A DNA stretch of 64,000 nucleotides from Primulina eburnea (lineage: Eukaryota > Streptophyta > Magnoliopsida > Lamiales > Gesneriaceae), in the NCBI RefSeq assembly GCF_022965805.1, contig NC_133101.1:14479054-14543053 (forward strand), in the 5' to 3' direction. Positions 45,965 through 58,557 of this stretch are shown here, piece by piece. Under the pieces are notes generated by a model. That model had not been told where the DNA came from. It worked only from the letters and a program-made list of their open reading frames with translations, and ran no database searches. The translations under genes were made by a program, and so were the position numbers. Position 1 is the stretch's first letter. Every line of letters starts with the position of its first letter.

Positions 45965-48900
45965 TAAAATTGGAAGGGTATAAAGGCATCGTGAAAAAAA
46001 TTAGAGGTGCCAACTTTGAAGCTCGTCTTTGACAACACATGCAAAACCAGTAATATTTAGCAGGGCAAAGTTGCATAGATACAGAACACCGGTGTAGCTT
46101 ATGGGTTTGATCAACTCCATTGCCATTCTTCACTCCCGAACAAATGGCGAATTTTATTGATTCAAATGGCACAATTGCTGAACAAAAACTGCAATGTTCT
46201 TCGTATTCAAAACTCTCTCTCCTGTTAATAAAGCAAGAATGGAACCAGCCTTCAGCTAATAGATTGATACAGTATCTTAAGATGCTATTCTATGTATGTG
46301 TGCACGAATGAACCAAAAGAAGTTCAACAAAGATAAGATCATGAATTACCTCTTCTTAATTTTACCAACTTTGGCAGCAAGAAATTTTAAATCATCCTCG
46401 ACAATTTTCTCATGAAGTGAGATATAGTGCTCCAGTTGTGGCCATTCATCAGGACGCCAACAGCCAACATCGCAAAAATTTGTTGGCACATCTGACAGAA
46501 GATCTAAAATGGAAAAAAAATATAAACCAACAAGTCTTCTCCGTAGTTCATTTTCACAGCACAACTGCAACTACTTCCATACATTTGTCTGTTCCTCTAT
46601 GGCACTACTGAATCTTTCCAAGTCTTGGTGTTTTCTACTCTCGCTCACCTCATCATTTTTAAGCACAACATGCCTGATGATTACATTGATGAGGTGCAAC
46701 TTACGGGTTGAAAGAGTGGGAAAAATTTTAAATGCCGTAGACAAGAACGTAGTACAAATGCCAAAATTTGATCCAAAATAAGATGTCAACCATTTCTGCA
46801 GAATATGCTCTACATAGTTTGGTATCGACTGTTTGAAAGACACGAGGGCTGCCACAATATCCCAAATGTTCAGAAGCCCACTGATACTCCCACACAGACT
46901 CAGAGACCATAATATGTTTTTTTCCCACCAAATTAATTCTACCTCAGGGAAACCAGGAAATGATCCGAAATCAATATCAAAACATATATTGGAGGAAGTG
47001 TCCAATTGCTGCCCTCCAATCCAAAGGAACTCGATAGCAGCTTTCTGAGTTCTGTAAAATTACAATAACATTTATTGGTCAATCAAACATAGGTAACTGT
47101 TTGAACGGTTAGTTCTTATTGCTTCCATTCATCTTTTGACTAAATCATCAAAATTTTATTTTAAAGAAATGTGGGTGCTTGTTTGTTGCAAGCATCTATC
47201 CATATGGCAGTTGCTATTTCATAATTTGTTACCAGAAAATATAATTTTAAAAGTTCACGTTTCCTGGTACATGGGATTTAATAAATCAGAATCAAATCTT
47301 CGAGCCTGCAAATAACAGACACCAAACTTCTTAGAACTAGATTTAAGTACATGGGTATCAATGACATCTATTCAGCATAAGGTAAAAGGTGACCAAGTGC
47401 AAGAAAAGGATCAAGAGATTCCATTGCTTAGAGTCATTTCAGTCAACTAAGCTCCTTTTCCTAGGTATTATTATATGACTACTGTTCCGGAGAGATGAAA
47501 TTTCGATCTTTCTATTTTCCTCTTTATTTTTATTTTCAGTAAATTTTCTTTATTTTTGTAAAGGGCAAGAAGCAAGATATTGACCAATCTCATCTGAAAC
47601 ATAATATGAGTGAAGTAAAAAATCAATTTTTTGGATGGTATGTTATCTAAGAGTTTTCTCAAAATACTATGAATAGAATTCAGTTTTTTCTTCAAATCTT
47701 GAATCGCTACATCGAGTGAGTTTATTATTTTGACTTAAAATTTGATAAGAGAGAAAAACTAGTACAATATTCAGGATAAGTTCATGGACATTCCAACTAT
47801 AAGAGAATGGACGGATGGAATATGATACCACAGCAATTGCCAAGCTCCCATGAGATACTGCCAGACCAAAGCAAGAATCATATACATATGGAACCTACAG
47901 AGAAAATCTAGAGTCTATTGGAAACAAATATGCAAATTTAAAACATAAGTAAACATGAAAATTAATGCATACATCCGGGGAGCTATTCAAACCAGGAGTA
48001 TTTGAAGGAATGTGTATTTCCCTTAGTGCTTTCCCAACTAAATTCCACGCTTTCATAGAGTTGTCCTTTAATACATGAACTGATCAAATAATCTGGAGGG
48101 CTACCAAGCTTTTCAACCTCAAGGCTTTCTGCTTGAGGCATTACTTGATAACAAAAGCAATTAACATGGATTTTTTAATTTTTAATATCTTTTGAACTAA
48201 CACTCCCTTAATACAAAATTCATATTTATATCAATAAAACACTTCCTTCAATATTTATTACCTGGCTGCAGCAGTACAAGCAGAGTCCATCAAAAGCCCA
48301 AGCTAAACCAGTGACCAGATTGTTATTTTACAAGATAAATCATATGCCATTCCATATGCCAAAAAAGGTGTTGAGAACTTACAATGTGGTCATGCGCACT
48401 ATAACAGCCAATTATTTCAAATTCATGGCTGGTCATATTCATGGTCCACACTTCAAATGATCCGGATCCTTTACCAATAGCCAGGAACAAATTTAGTGGT
48501 GTTTGCAAGGGGGGCAGTAAATGAAAGTATGGAGACAGGTGCTGAATCAACAGTAATAACCTAATTACACGAGCAATCACAAGTTCCAAAATAAGATATA
48601 ATCAAAGTAGCTGGTCTAAATTTTGAAAGGATAAGTAGCAGACTTTTAGCAGGATATGCTGACCTCCCTCAGCAAAGAAAATGAAGCATGATCAGTTTCA
48701 GATGACTTCACCAGTTCCTTAATATTCACCTGCCAAATCTTCACTCTATAAACAAAAAGAAGAGGAAAGTCACAAAATTAAATGTTATAATCAAATAAAA
48801 GGTAAACCTTATATGTATGTGTGTGTATAATTCAGTAGCTCTAACCCATGTCAAGCAAATGTGCTAGAATTTTGGCTTCGAAAACAGAAAAAGGTTAATT

Positions 48901-51684
48901 AGTTACTCACCTCCCATTAGAACTTCCCGTCGCTAAAAGAAGTTGAGGTTTTGAATTTCAGATCCATATAAAGCCCAACAAATAGATGTGATGCATGTAT
49001 CATGTGCCTTGAGAAAGCCACCATTTGATGCTTTACATGGGAGTTCAGGGGTAATAATGGAATAAATCTCTGGTGCATCAATTCTCCAGAATGAAATTAG
49101 ACCACATTTCAATCCAGTAGCAAGAATAGAGCAGCAGCCCGAGGAGTTATGAGGAATAGAAACCCAATCTTCATATGTCCTCAGAATCGGTGACCAAGCC
49201 ACAATAAAGGGTGTCAGCATTGCATTGCGAGAAGCATATTGTTGTGTCGTTATTAGTTGAATATTGCATTCTTTGATCTTCAGAGGTGTCCCTTCAGAAA
49301 CAGATATGAGAATAATTTCCCATGTATTGTTTTCTTTTACGTTGTCAAGTTTTTTTGCAGCAACCTAATAAAAATAGCAACACATTCAATGTAATGGCAT
49401 ATATCAAATGCACAACTTTTCAAATTGAAAGCAGATCATGTAGCTGCATTGAAGCTGATTTAGTAAGTATGGAGGTTCATGTCATGGAATAAAATGATAA
49501 AACTAAATCAGATAGTGCATGCAGTGAGCAATACATTAGTTTCATTCAGTCTCCTTCGTTTTCTTTCCTTTCTTAAACTAGATACAGGTGGCTCATTAGG
49601 GCATTCAGATTCTGCATTATCTTGACTCCCTATCACCTGTATAAAGAAAAAACCCCAAGAATAGTTGGAATTCATATCATTAATTGTTATGTCATCAAGA
49701 ATATTTCATCTAGAAAAGTATATGGGGATATGCAACAAACGCTAATCAGCAAAAAGTTGAAAGATAGAAGCAACTCACATCTAAACTTTCTGAAGATATA
49801 ATTTGAGACTCTCCGAAATTGATCTTGGAAAGATAATTATACATCATCTCTGATATGTCCATAACCTAGAAAATTTCAGATTATAACTTTAGCAAATGTG
49901 TGAAAAACAAACATTAAATTTAAGAATCACAGATAACATACTAGATTCCAAATGCATGACATTTATTATGCATAAGCAACAAAACCGTAAATACAACAAA
50001 CTTGAAGGGCTATGAAATTCTTTTTGAAAGAAATGTTGATTAGGAATTGCCTCTCCAAACATAAACAAAGCCTCCAGTACTAACACAACAAATTTACACA
50101 TTAGCACAAATATGAATCTACTCATGGGCTCATAGCCAACACAGAACCAACAGTAAGAACATAATTAAGAGCATCTATAGACACAAGAATTGAAACAATT
50201 CCATTGCTAAAATTTTCACCATTTTTTTTGGTTCAGGAAGATTATTAAAGTGAAGAGACAGCAAGCTCGAACCATAATTCTGGTCCTGCCACCACTACTT
50301 CCTGAAAGCTTCATTTATAAAATACTTAATACCTCAATCCATTCAGCCGAAAAATCACAGAATGCAAAGATGTAAAGTTTGACGCGTCCCCCAGTGGTGC
50401 AAACAGCAAGCAAACAACTGCACGATTCATAGCAAAATGTAGAATTAATTCAGGGAGGCAACTTGCGTTGCATACTCAAACAAAACTTCGATCAGGGGTA
50501 ATGGTATCAGTACCCAACATTTCTAGCAAGACCTGCAGGAGACCAGGAAATTGACCTAACACATGGCCGTGTATCCCGCGACACATGCATTGGCAACAAG
50601 CACCCAGAGAGAAAATCTATCCCTGTGACAAAATGAAAACAAAATCAAATGCAGTGACCTGAGAAAATAAAAAGTACTTGAAACCTCAACTCAAAATTAA
50701 TTTTCATTTGCACTGTAAAACCACAAACCCAGAAATCCAAATGGCATCCAAATTGTGTACATAATACATACAATGATCTCATTCAAAACTATGAAATTCA
50801 TTTTTTAATATGATTCTACGTACCTCCAGCATTTATGACACCAATGGAAAAAGGCTTGCTTGGGAGAACAGAAATTACACCTCGACATCCAGCTCCAGAA
50901 GGTTTAGCAGGATTCTAACCAAGTGAACATCAAGCATATACCAGTGATTCGAAGGCTAAATCAAACAGTATAAAATTAAATCCTAAATGGAAAAAATAAT
51001 TAAAAAGTAAGGTAATATGAATTATATAGACCAACTACTATAAGATTCTCTATCAAATTCAAATAAGACCCTGTATTGAACTCCAACATAAAACAGCTTC
51101 CAGACTAGTTATGAAGATCAGGTAGATTAAAATGTAAGCATAAATTTGGCGTTTAAAATTCAATAACAATGCAAAAATCTTCGGCTAAAAAATAAGCATG
51201 CTATTCAGAAATATTATTACATTATATGCAAACAATTGATTTAATAGTTTTCTTTCCTAAGTCATGGGATCAGATCCCATCAGGTGGATCACAGAATACT
51301 GGACTCAGAATCAGTGGTCATTGATTCTTGTTCATGTCAGTGCATGGTTAATAATGTCATCTGCATAATCCTCACACTAACAGAATCACTTGACAGCCCA
51401 AAATTCTTGATCAACTAAAAACTCAGCTAGAACAGATTGAATGCCAGGATACTTCTGAAGTTGAGAAATTTCAATGTTGAGACTCAAATGCTATACATCG
51501 TATCAGTAAAATTGCATCAAAGCAATTCAGTACTAAAATCAGCAAACTTTGAAAAGTTAACAATTACCAGGATCGTAACGAGGCTACCAGAAGTGACCGT
51601 CACCAGATTCTCTTCGGACCAAGCAAAAGCGTTCGGATAACAAGGCGCTGATACGAGCACCGCTCCTTGGAAGCGGGAAGACAT
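45965..51684 (-). pseudogene. TFIIIC-delta-like WD40/zinc-finger gene, 15 exon remnants
   Basis: Minus-strand gene; the encoded residues resemble the plant WD40 protein related to TFIIIC delta (RNA polymerase III factor, nucleus), recalled rather than searched. Exons: 51684-51568 (MSSRFQ start), 50914-50824, 50622-50514, 50417-50333, 49865-49779, 49636-49535, 49364-48911, 48745-48664, 48560-48383, 48315-48262, 48065-47973, 47894-47829, 47305-47259, 47051-46350, 46221-45965. Phases agree at nearly all junctions, and donors are GT. WD40-like strands run through exons 3-12 (GCLLAVCTTGGRVKLY, SWSPAG). The last exon has a zinc-finger region (HCSFC ... CSVSMQLC ... CMCC). Defects: one base missing near 48944, one base extra near 48490, a TG acceptor before exon 10, TAG at 46573-46571, and loss of the terminal cysteine-containing segment at the duplication junction. 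Sequencing error could explain some frame breaks, not all. Confidence 0.8.
46571..46573 (-). other. In-frame TAG in the largest exon of the TFIIIC-delta-like pseudogene
   Basis: The 702-bp exon (47051-46350) is open on both sides of this codon in the same frame (QTNVWK before, LQLCCENELRRRLVG after), so a single nonsense change interrupts it. Confidence 0.75.
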
Positions 51685-52599
51685 TGTTGAAGAGAATTGA
51701 AACATAAAGCAGAGCGGCGTTATATTATTTTGGAGTGAAGCGGATTCAATGCTTCGACCTAATTTGTGAAACAGCTCGAATAGTCCAAATCGAATTACAC
51801 CATATAACCTACATATATTTGTATTTCCTAGACTAGACTAGAAGACTAAAAAAAAATCTTCTATTTTATATTATTAAAAAAAATAAAAATATTTATTTTT
51901 ATGTGGATTTAGAGATTTCTCGCTTAGAGGGAAAAAACAATGGATATTGAGGAAGCAACAAGCATTGAAGAAATGAAATTGAAACATTAGTCAATCTCAT
52001 GCATTACCCAATTTAGGGGTGAGTAGAAACCAAATCCAAATCAAATAGTTGGTTTGGTTTTTAGTCGATCGATTTATATTTGTTTTAAAATTAATCATAT
52101 CGAAAAAATTGGTTTTATTCAAAGTTTTGGTGAAAAGTCCTAACCGAACCAATTTTATAAATATATAATATTTTTAATTATATACATATTATTTTATTTT
52201 TTGTCATATAATTGATATTATGAAAGTTTGATGATTGGTATTGGTGGCACATTTTATAAAGCTAAAAAAAAATTGATCATCATCCCGTTCAATCTTCACA
52301 AGTATTTATTGATCTTCATGATGTTTTTGGAAAAGGTTAAAAACCTCGAGCAAGAAATCTTGGATGCGAGTGAATTTACTCTTACCAAATACCCAAATTG
52401 GATAAACATAAAAGATAAATGTCTTTCTTTCTTTAAAGTGTGATAATGGATGATATTGAAGCTATTTCTAAAAGTTGAACTATTCAAAACTTATATTTAT
52501 CTATTTATAATAGCTAGTTTTGAAAATTTAAATTATGATTATAAAAAGTCAAAATATTTTATTTGAACAAAATTAAATTTTAAAATTTAACATCCAAAG
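51685..52599. other. Upstream region of the unit-2 gene copy
   Basis: Presumed promoter and 5' UTR followed by AT-rich DNA matching 4455-5354. No gene. The 71-codon frame at 52228-52443 is shared with unit 1 but unrecognised. Confidence 0.5.
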
Positions 52600-53496
52600 G
52601 TTCGCGACGGTATTGAAAAAGTCGTCGCTATATTAAGCGACGGAATTGAAAAAGCCGTCGCTATATTAAACGACGATTTTTTTAAAAAAACCGCCGTTTA
52701 ATAAGCGACGGTTTGTAACCATAAAATGCATAAAAAAAACTACCACGCAAAAATTAAAATTATGTAGTAAATTTTCGGAAAAAAAAATTAAAACCTGATT
52801 TGCGCGAAGATATGCAGCTCCATGTAATGCTGGAAGATCGTACCGACGAGCAAATCTACGAAATAAATACGAAAAAATGTTAGTACAAAATTAAAAAATC
52901 GAAACTTCGAAAATTTGATAGAGTTTAACTACTAATAGAGATAGACGAAAAATGTCTGCGAACCTCGGTATATAGCAACGGTTCAACCAAAACCGTCGCG
53001 ATAATAGCGACAATTTTGGTAAAAACCGTCCCGATCTAGATCGGCGACGGTTGTTGCATAACCGTCGCTACTATGGCGACAGTTTTGAAAAAACCGTCGT
53101 CGATCTAGATCGGCGACTGTTTTATTAAAACCGTCGCTATTATAGCAATGGTTTTCCTTAAACCGTCGCTCGCTATAATAGCTATAGTTTTTAATAAAAC
53201 CGTCGCTTGTCAAATTAAGAGACGGTTTCCTAAAACAGTCGCTACAAAATAACGACGGGTTTATCAAACAGTCGCAATATTAGCGACAGTTTATGAAAAA
53301 CCGTCGCTATTATAGCGACGGTTTTTCTTGAACCGCCGCTATTCTAGCGACGGTTTTAATTTAACCGTCGCTTAATTTGATAAGCGACGGTTTTATTTAA
53401 ATCTGTCGCTATATAGCGACGGTTCAAGAAAAACCGTCGCTATAATAGCGACGGTTTTAATAAAATCGTCGCTATGCTTTCCGATTTTTTGTTGTG
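52600..53496. mobile_element. CACTA-like foldback cluster, unit 2 (uninterrupted)
   Basis: About 30 short inverted GCGACGGTT/AACCGTCGC units in 900 bases, collinear with 5355-5815 plus 11938-12457. It contains the empty site of element C at 53022-53026. The right terminus reads GATTTTTTGTTGTG, one base off the CACTA-like end seen in unit 1. It has an extra 'ggaattgaaaaagccgtcgctatattaa' type unit near 52640 not present in unit 1. Confidence 0.5.
53022..53026. other. Empty (pre-insertion) site for element C
   Basis: GGTA-AAAAC-CGTC reads straight through here, while in unit 1 the five bases AAAAC flank element C on both sides. Confidence 0.85.
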
Positions 53497-53964
53497 AAAA
53501 CCCATATGAAATATATATTATTAATTAGGAAATTGTAATTATGATCCTATTTATTTGTCTATTTTTTATTTTAGTCTTCTAAATTGTCAAATTTCCATCT
53601 TAGCATGTTATCTTAGTTTCTTTCTTCTTATTTTCTTTTTGCAATTTAAGTTTTTTTCTCACACGGTGTTAATGAAGTGTTGACGCAACGTTACATGAAG
53701 ATGACGTGTACATTGTCACATTAAAACTTAGAGACACAGAAAAAAATTTTTTTGATCCTGAGCTGACTGATCCGATAAAAAAAATATTATCATGGGTTCC
53801 AAAGAAAATTTCTTTGATACCTAGCAGGATGTTGGTCATCATGGTTTAAGATCTCGGAATTAATTGGAGAATACTACTCACTAATCGATGTACTAGTTTT
53901 TGATTTAGAAAATGAAAACATAGCTTTCTTCTTTCTTCCTTGAACTTTCATTATAAAACCAACA
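53497..53964. other. Non-coding spacer of unit 2
   Basis: Matches 12458-12925. I see nothing recognisable in it. Confidence 0.5.
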
Positions 53965-55914
53965 TGTCACGCCCCGAGACCGAGGCGTATGGTATATGAT
54001 TTCTTCTCGGCTTGGAATTTGACATTCTCACCCCAACAATTTTCCATTGCATGAGTCTTGGCTAAACAATCCATTCTCAGAATGATGTCAAAATCCACCA
54101 TTGAGAGTTGAATCGGGTCGGCATTGAACGTATGCATATTGTTCCTGATTTTATAGTCTCGATGTAACTCGAAGGTTTCGATAGCCTTACTAGTAGGTGT
54201 TGCTATCCTAAAAGGTTTAACAAGCATTTTAGGTTTAACCCCTAATTTCTTAGTGAACCTCTTAGATATAAAAGAATGTGTGTCACCACAATCAAACAAC
54301 ACATAAGCAGGTAAATTTTTTTATTAGAATAGTAACTTCTAAAACAAACTAGTGAAGGTCCCTCTAAGTTGCTAAATCTCGAGTTCAAGGTTACTCATGG
54401 TCTTAGATTGGGTCGCCATTTCTTGCTCAAACTTTGTCAAAATTATGTTAAAAAATGGTTGCAACATGCTCGAGATTTTAGAGAATTTATGCTTAAATCG
54501 GTGTGATCTTCTTTGTGCAAAATGGGAGGGTTACTTATATGTGAGGAAGAAAAGTTTTTAGTCACGATTCTATCCGTTAAATGCATCATTGATGAGCATA
54601 AATAGACCAAAAGGTAAGCTTGTTACCAAAAATAGAGGATGTCAAATCTGATGAGACTCTGATTACGCCTATATATTAGATTTTAGGTCGTTGATTGATG
54701 GTTAATATACTACCTCGAAAATAATTGTCAAGGATATGAATGCACCGGTCCTTTGGCAAAATTTGTCATCTTATCACGTTTTGTATATTAGGATTTCAGT
54801 CAGGTTATGATCATGCAGGCTTTAATATCATTTAAATGTCATGTACTGAGACCTAGGTGTACAGACACAATCGTTTTTTAACAATCACATAATTTTAAAA
54901 TAACATGCTCGTAATACAATATATAACAAAACCAGTTTATAAAATAATCCGTCATTGTCTTTACAACATGAAAGGAATCAAATAGTGCAGAAGAGTAAAA
55001 CTTAAAACGTAAAATGACAATTGAAATATGAAAATAATCTTTCTTGGAGAGTGGCTTCTTCACCAGCTCCAGACGTCTCATGATTTGTCCATCAACTTGT
55101 TTGTTGGTATTGTATAGGGAGAGAGGTAAGGGTGACTTAATTGAGAAACACTCAGCAAGTGGAGTTTGTTCGGATATATATAACAAATACATATATTTTT
55201 TATAAACGTAACATTTCTTAACGGAAGACATAACGTATCATAATCATATCCTGAACATGAAGCATTGAAATTTCATCTAATTTCCACGATTTTACTAATA
55301 TATGTCCCCTATATGTTAATACTCAAGTGACGAGGCCATACAATGATTATAATCTCATCATATAGAGGTCATATAACAGTTATAATCCTACCATATAGCG
55401 GTCATATCTTATAATAGCTTTCCAAATTTTTATTGAATTATATCAATGTTTGGAACATATAAATCTTAGACAAGACATAAACGAATAAATCATGCTCAAA
55501 CGAAATGTTCAAAAATGGAACATAGAATATCATACGTGTATAGAATATCATACGTGTATATCCTTTTTTAATACATAATCCCGATTACTTTGGTCTTTCT
55601 TGATTCCAAACGTGAATATGAGTTGCTAGAATGTAGTTCAAATATAGTATTTGGTTGCTACTAGAAATTTTACTCGAAAATGGACAGAATAATGCCACGA
55701 AATCTGCTGTTGAAAGCCTCGAATTTGGCTGTTTTTCTTCTTGAATTTTTGTGAGGTTTTCGGTGTTCGTTTATTTTGGTTTGATCTCTTACTTATAGTT
55801 TGGATCTTACTTATAGTTGGGAAGAGAGAAGTTGAGCGTATGCCTTAGTGAACGTTTTAAGGCTTTTAAGCAGCTTATTTAATGCTATAATGTAGCCATC
55901 AATTGGGTGTTACA
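53965..55914 (-). mobile_element. Old Ty3/Gypsy remnant, minus strand, unit 2
   Basis: Same structure as 12926-14871: LTR of 1,078 bp (55914 to 54837), a decayed primer site (about 54819-54830), protease fragment, and a short LTR-end-like sequence at 53965. Here the LTR is intact because element D is absent, which gives the pre-insertion reference for D at about 55701. Confidence 0.6.
53967..54302 (-). pseudogene. Retropepsin fragment of the old Gypsy remnant, unit 2
   Basis: A 111-codon minus-strand frame starting MLFDCGDTHSFISKRF with the downstream VDFDIILRMDCLA segment that usually follows the Gypsy protease flap. The catalytic D-[ST]-G-A motif is altered to D-C-G-D. It ends by running into the LTR-end-like sequence. 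Non-functional. Confidence 0.65.
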
Positions 55915-57178
55915 ATATGAATACGGACATGGATTAATTTTTGAGATTTGTCATTATAGGTTGTCATCAAGTCATTGAATGGGTTCAAACTTATTGGATG
56001 TGCCCAAAATTTCGAGTTCTTGGGCTGTAGTATTTATAAATTTTTGTGGCCTTCACACAACCTATTAATGAATATATAATTCATTCTTCGGAAAATTAAT
56101 CGACAAATTATACCATCCGAGCAGATCCTATATACGATTTCTAGCTTATTCATATCATCAACCACAATGCATCTGCTCCTATGTATGTCGATACCATACT
56201 GAACCTCGCCATCTGATGACCCTCGTGGAGTCGATAAATGAGTCAAAGTCTAGCACTAGTACGTAGATCATCTATGTTGTCTCGGATCAAAATACTAATG
56301 ATATAAAACCTTAACTGCAGACTAATCTACTCGATAAATAATAACCAATTGAAAAGTCCGATGGAAGGTTGTCCAGTGACTCATCGTATGATCACACATC
56401 TGTATGATTGAATATCTCTAGGCACATACCAATGAAACGTGACCTATAACATCACATATATGTCTCGAAATAGAGTGACCAATGTATACCTTATTTTTTA
56501 ATCAAAATTGGATAATCGTTTTTTTTTCGACGAAATTAAGGTGTAAGACTTGACATACAAAAGTACAAAACAAATGTTTTGTTTTTGGACTTTTACCCCA
56601 TCATATATTGATATGAAGATTTCATTCCGTGGATTCATGAATGATTTCAACTTTTGTCAAATTTTTGTCTACCTTTTCCTGAACTAATAATGTTGCAAAT
56701 CATTAATGAATCAAGTCTTAAAAATATTTTTTAGAAAAAAATCATAAAGAAACTAAATATTTGGAAAAAAAAAATTATTATCAGTATATAGTATACATAT
56801 GATTTATGAACTAAATTATTTATATATTATATTAAATAAACACCATGTGTATGTCGGCTAGTTTAAGTGTAAAGATAAAGTTAAATCATTGGGATACTTT
56901 TGCACGCGTGTGGAGATTTTGTGTGCTTACACGAATGAATCAGTTGGAATATGTGAAAAAGTTGTTTAAAGATGAAAAAGTTGATTCTTTGATAGATTCG
57001 GATAAACATTAAATTATACAGTCACAAACACAAAACGTGTCAGTGGAGGTATCACAAGGGATTTTGTGAAAAAGTTGATTCCTTTTGATAGATTCGTAAA
57101 AACATTAAAGTATATAGTCACAAATCACAACACGTGGCAGTAGAGGTGTCACAAGGGGTTTTGTGTGACAAAGTTTGT
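55915..57178. other. Non-coding spacer of unit 2
   Basis: Matches 44051-45306 of unit 1, including the outer half of the 565-bp repeat sequence (to about 56265) and the ~90-bp tandem repeat (about 56990-57170). No gene. Confidence 0.5.
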
Positions 57179-57186
57179 AGTAGGTG

Positions 57187-57416
57187 GAGGGATGAAAATG
57201 GGGTGGAGTTGGGTTTGTTATCTCCATCCTAGTCTTCGAATTACATCCCTACCCCTATACCTGTCACGATCTTTGTTTTTTCGGGTTCGGGTTCGGTTCC
57301 CATTTCAAAAATATTAATGGGGCAACACGGCGTGGGTACAGGGATTCCCCGGCCTGATCCCCATTTCGAGTTTTCCCCGTGGGTCTCCAAATCCGTGGGA
57401 AAAATCGTAATCTCTA
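57187..57416. mobile_element. hAT-type MITE, unit 2
   Basis: Same element as 45315-45537, flanked by AGTAGGTG at 57179-57186 and 57417-57424. The termini have decayed (GATGAAAAT left, ATCGTAATCTCTA right). Presence in both units shows that it inserted before the duplication. Confidence 0.7.
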
Positions 57417-57424
57417 AGTAGGTG

Positions 57425-58557
57425 TTGGTGTTTAAATTTATGGAAAATAACTTTTTAAATCAGCCAATATTGTTTATTTTGAATTTTAGTTTATTAACAG
57501 GTTAAATTTTGGTCATTGTACACTAACTATCAGTATTCGGTTATTTTGGTTAAATTGCTGATGCGACGCTGAATATATTACGTTTTTCGATATCATAGCA
57601 GCATTATTTTTAATGTTAGTAAATTGTTGGTTCAACTTAACAATTTTCAATGTAAGATCAATATTTTTTGTTTCAATGTCACAATTTTCAATATAAAATC
57701 AATACTATAAAGATAATTTTTTTAACTAAACACATAAACTAATCTTTACAATAATGACATTCTATTACAATTAACTATAAAAAAATGATTTTTTAGCATT
57801 TTTATTTGCAAAGTGATCAACCAATATTTCATAAACAGATTTTTATTAGAACTCATTGATGTTGCGGAATATCACGAACCGGAACCTTCTTGTGCATTCC
57901 AAAAACTTCTAAATAGGTGCTCTATAGAGGTTCAAGCACTTCTAAAACATTCTCCATATTTCATCAATTAAGAGTTTTCTGTGAAATCTTTTGTGCATAG
58001 AATAATCATTTAGAATAGTATAGAATGGAATTAACTAGAATAGTGTAGATCTTAGAATCTCATAGAGAGTTCATACGTATCGCTTTCATTGTAGAAAGCT
58101 ACTAGTATAAATAGGATTAATATAAATAGGGTGAAGCTCTTATTGTAAACTACCTAGTTTTCAAGCAATATAACATTTTCTTTCAAAGTTTTCTAGAAGC
58201 ATTTTTACTTAAGTCACTTGCACACAAGCACCAAAGGAATTTATCTATGCAGCTTACATGAGTAAACAGATAAAGTAAATGTCATAATTGTACAAAACCG
58301 TAAAATATTATTAAAATAAAGATCGTTTTACATTAGAGCCAATAAAACCCAAGCCACAAGTTGGCTCGCTGGACAACTACGCTAACAAATACAAAATACT
58401 AGGAAATTCAAATATCCAACCATATTTTTCCTACCAATTAATAGAATAAACATCCTTCCATGGTAGTTATTTTGTATAGGACATATCAGTGGATTTTCAC
58501 AGAAGCATCGCAGAAGGAAAAATTGGAAACACAGACCTGCTGACGGAGAAAGAGGGC
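57425..58557. other. End of duplication unit 2 and non-duplicated flank
   Basis: Similarity to unit 1 ends at about 57845. From 57846 to 58557 the sequence is unique in the window. It has TATA-like stretches ('tataaataggattaatataaataggg', about 58106-58133) followed by a T-rich leader, which could be a fragment of a copia-type LTR, but no ends or primer site were found. No gene. Confidence 0.4.

Noticed and set aside
57846..58557. Copia-type LTR
   Set aside because: TATA-like sequences and a T-rich leader are suggestive, but no TG/CA ends, primer site or target duplication could be found.
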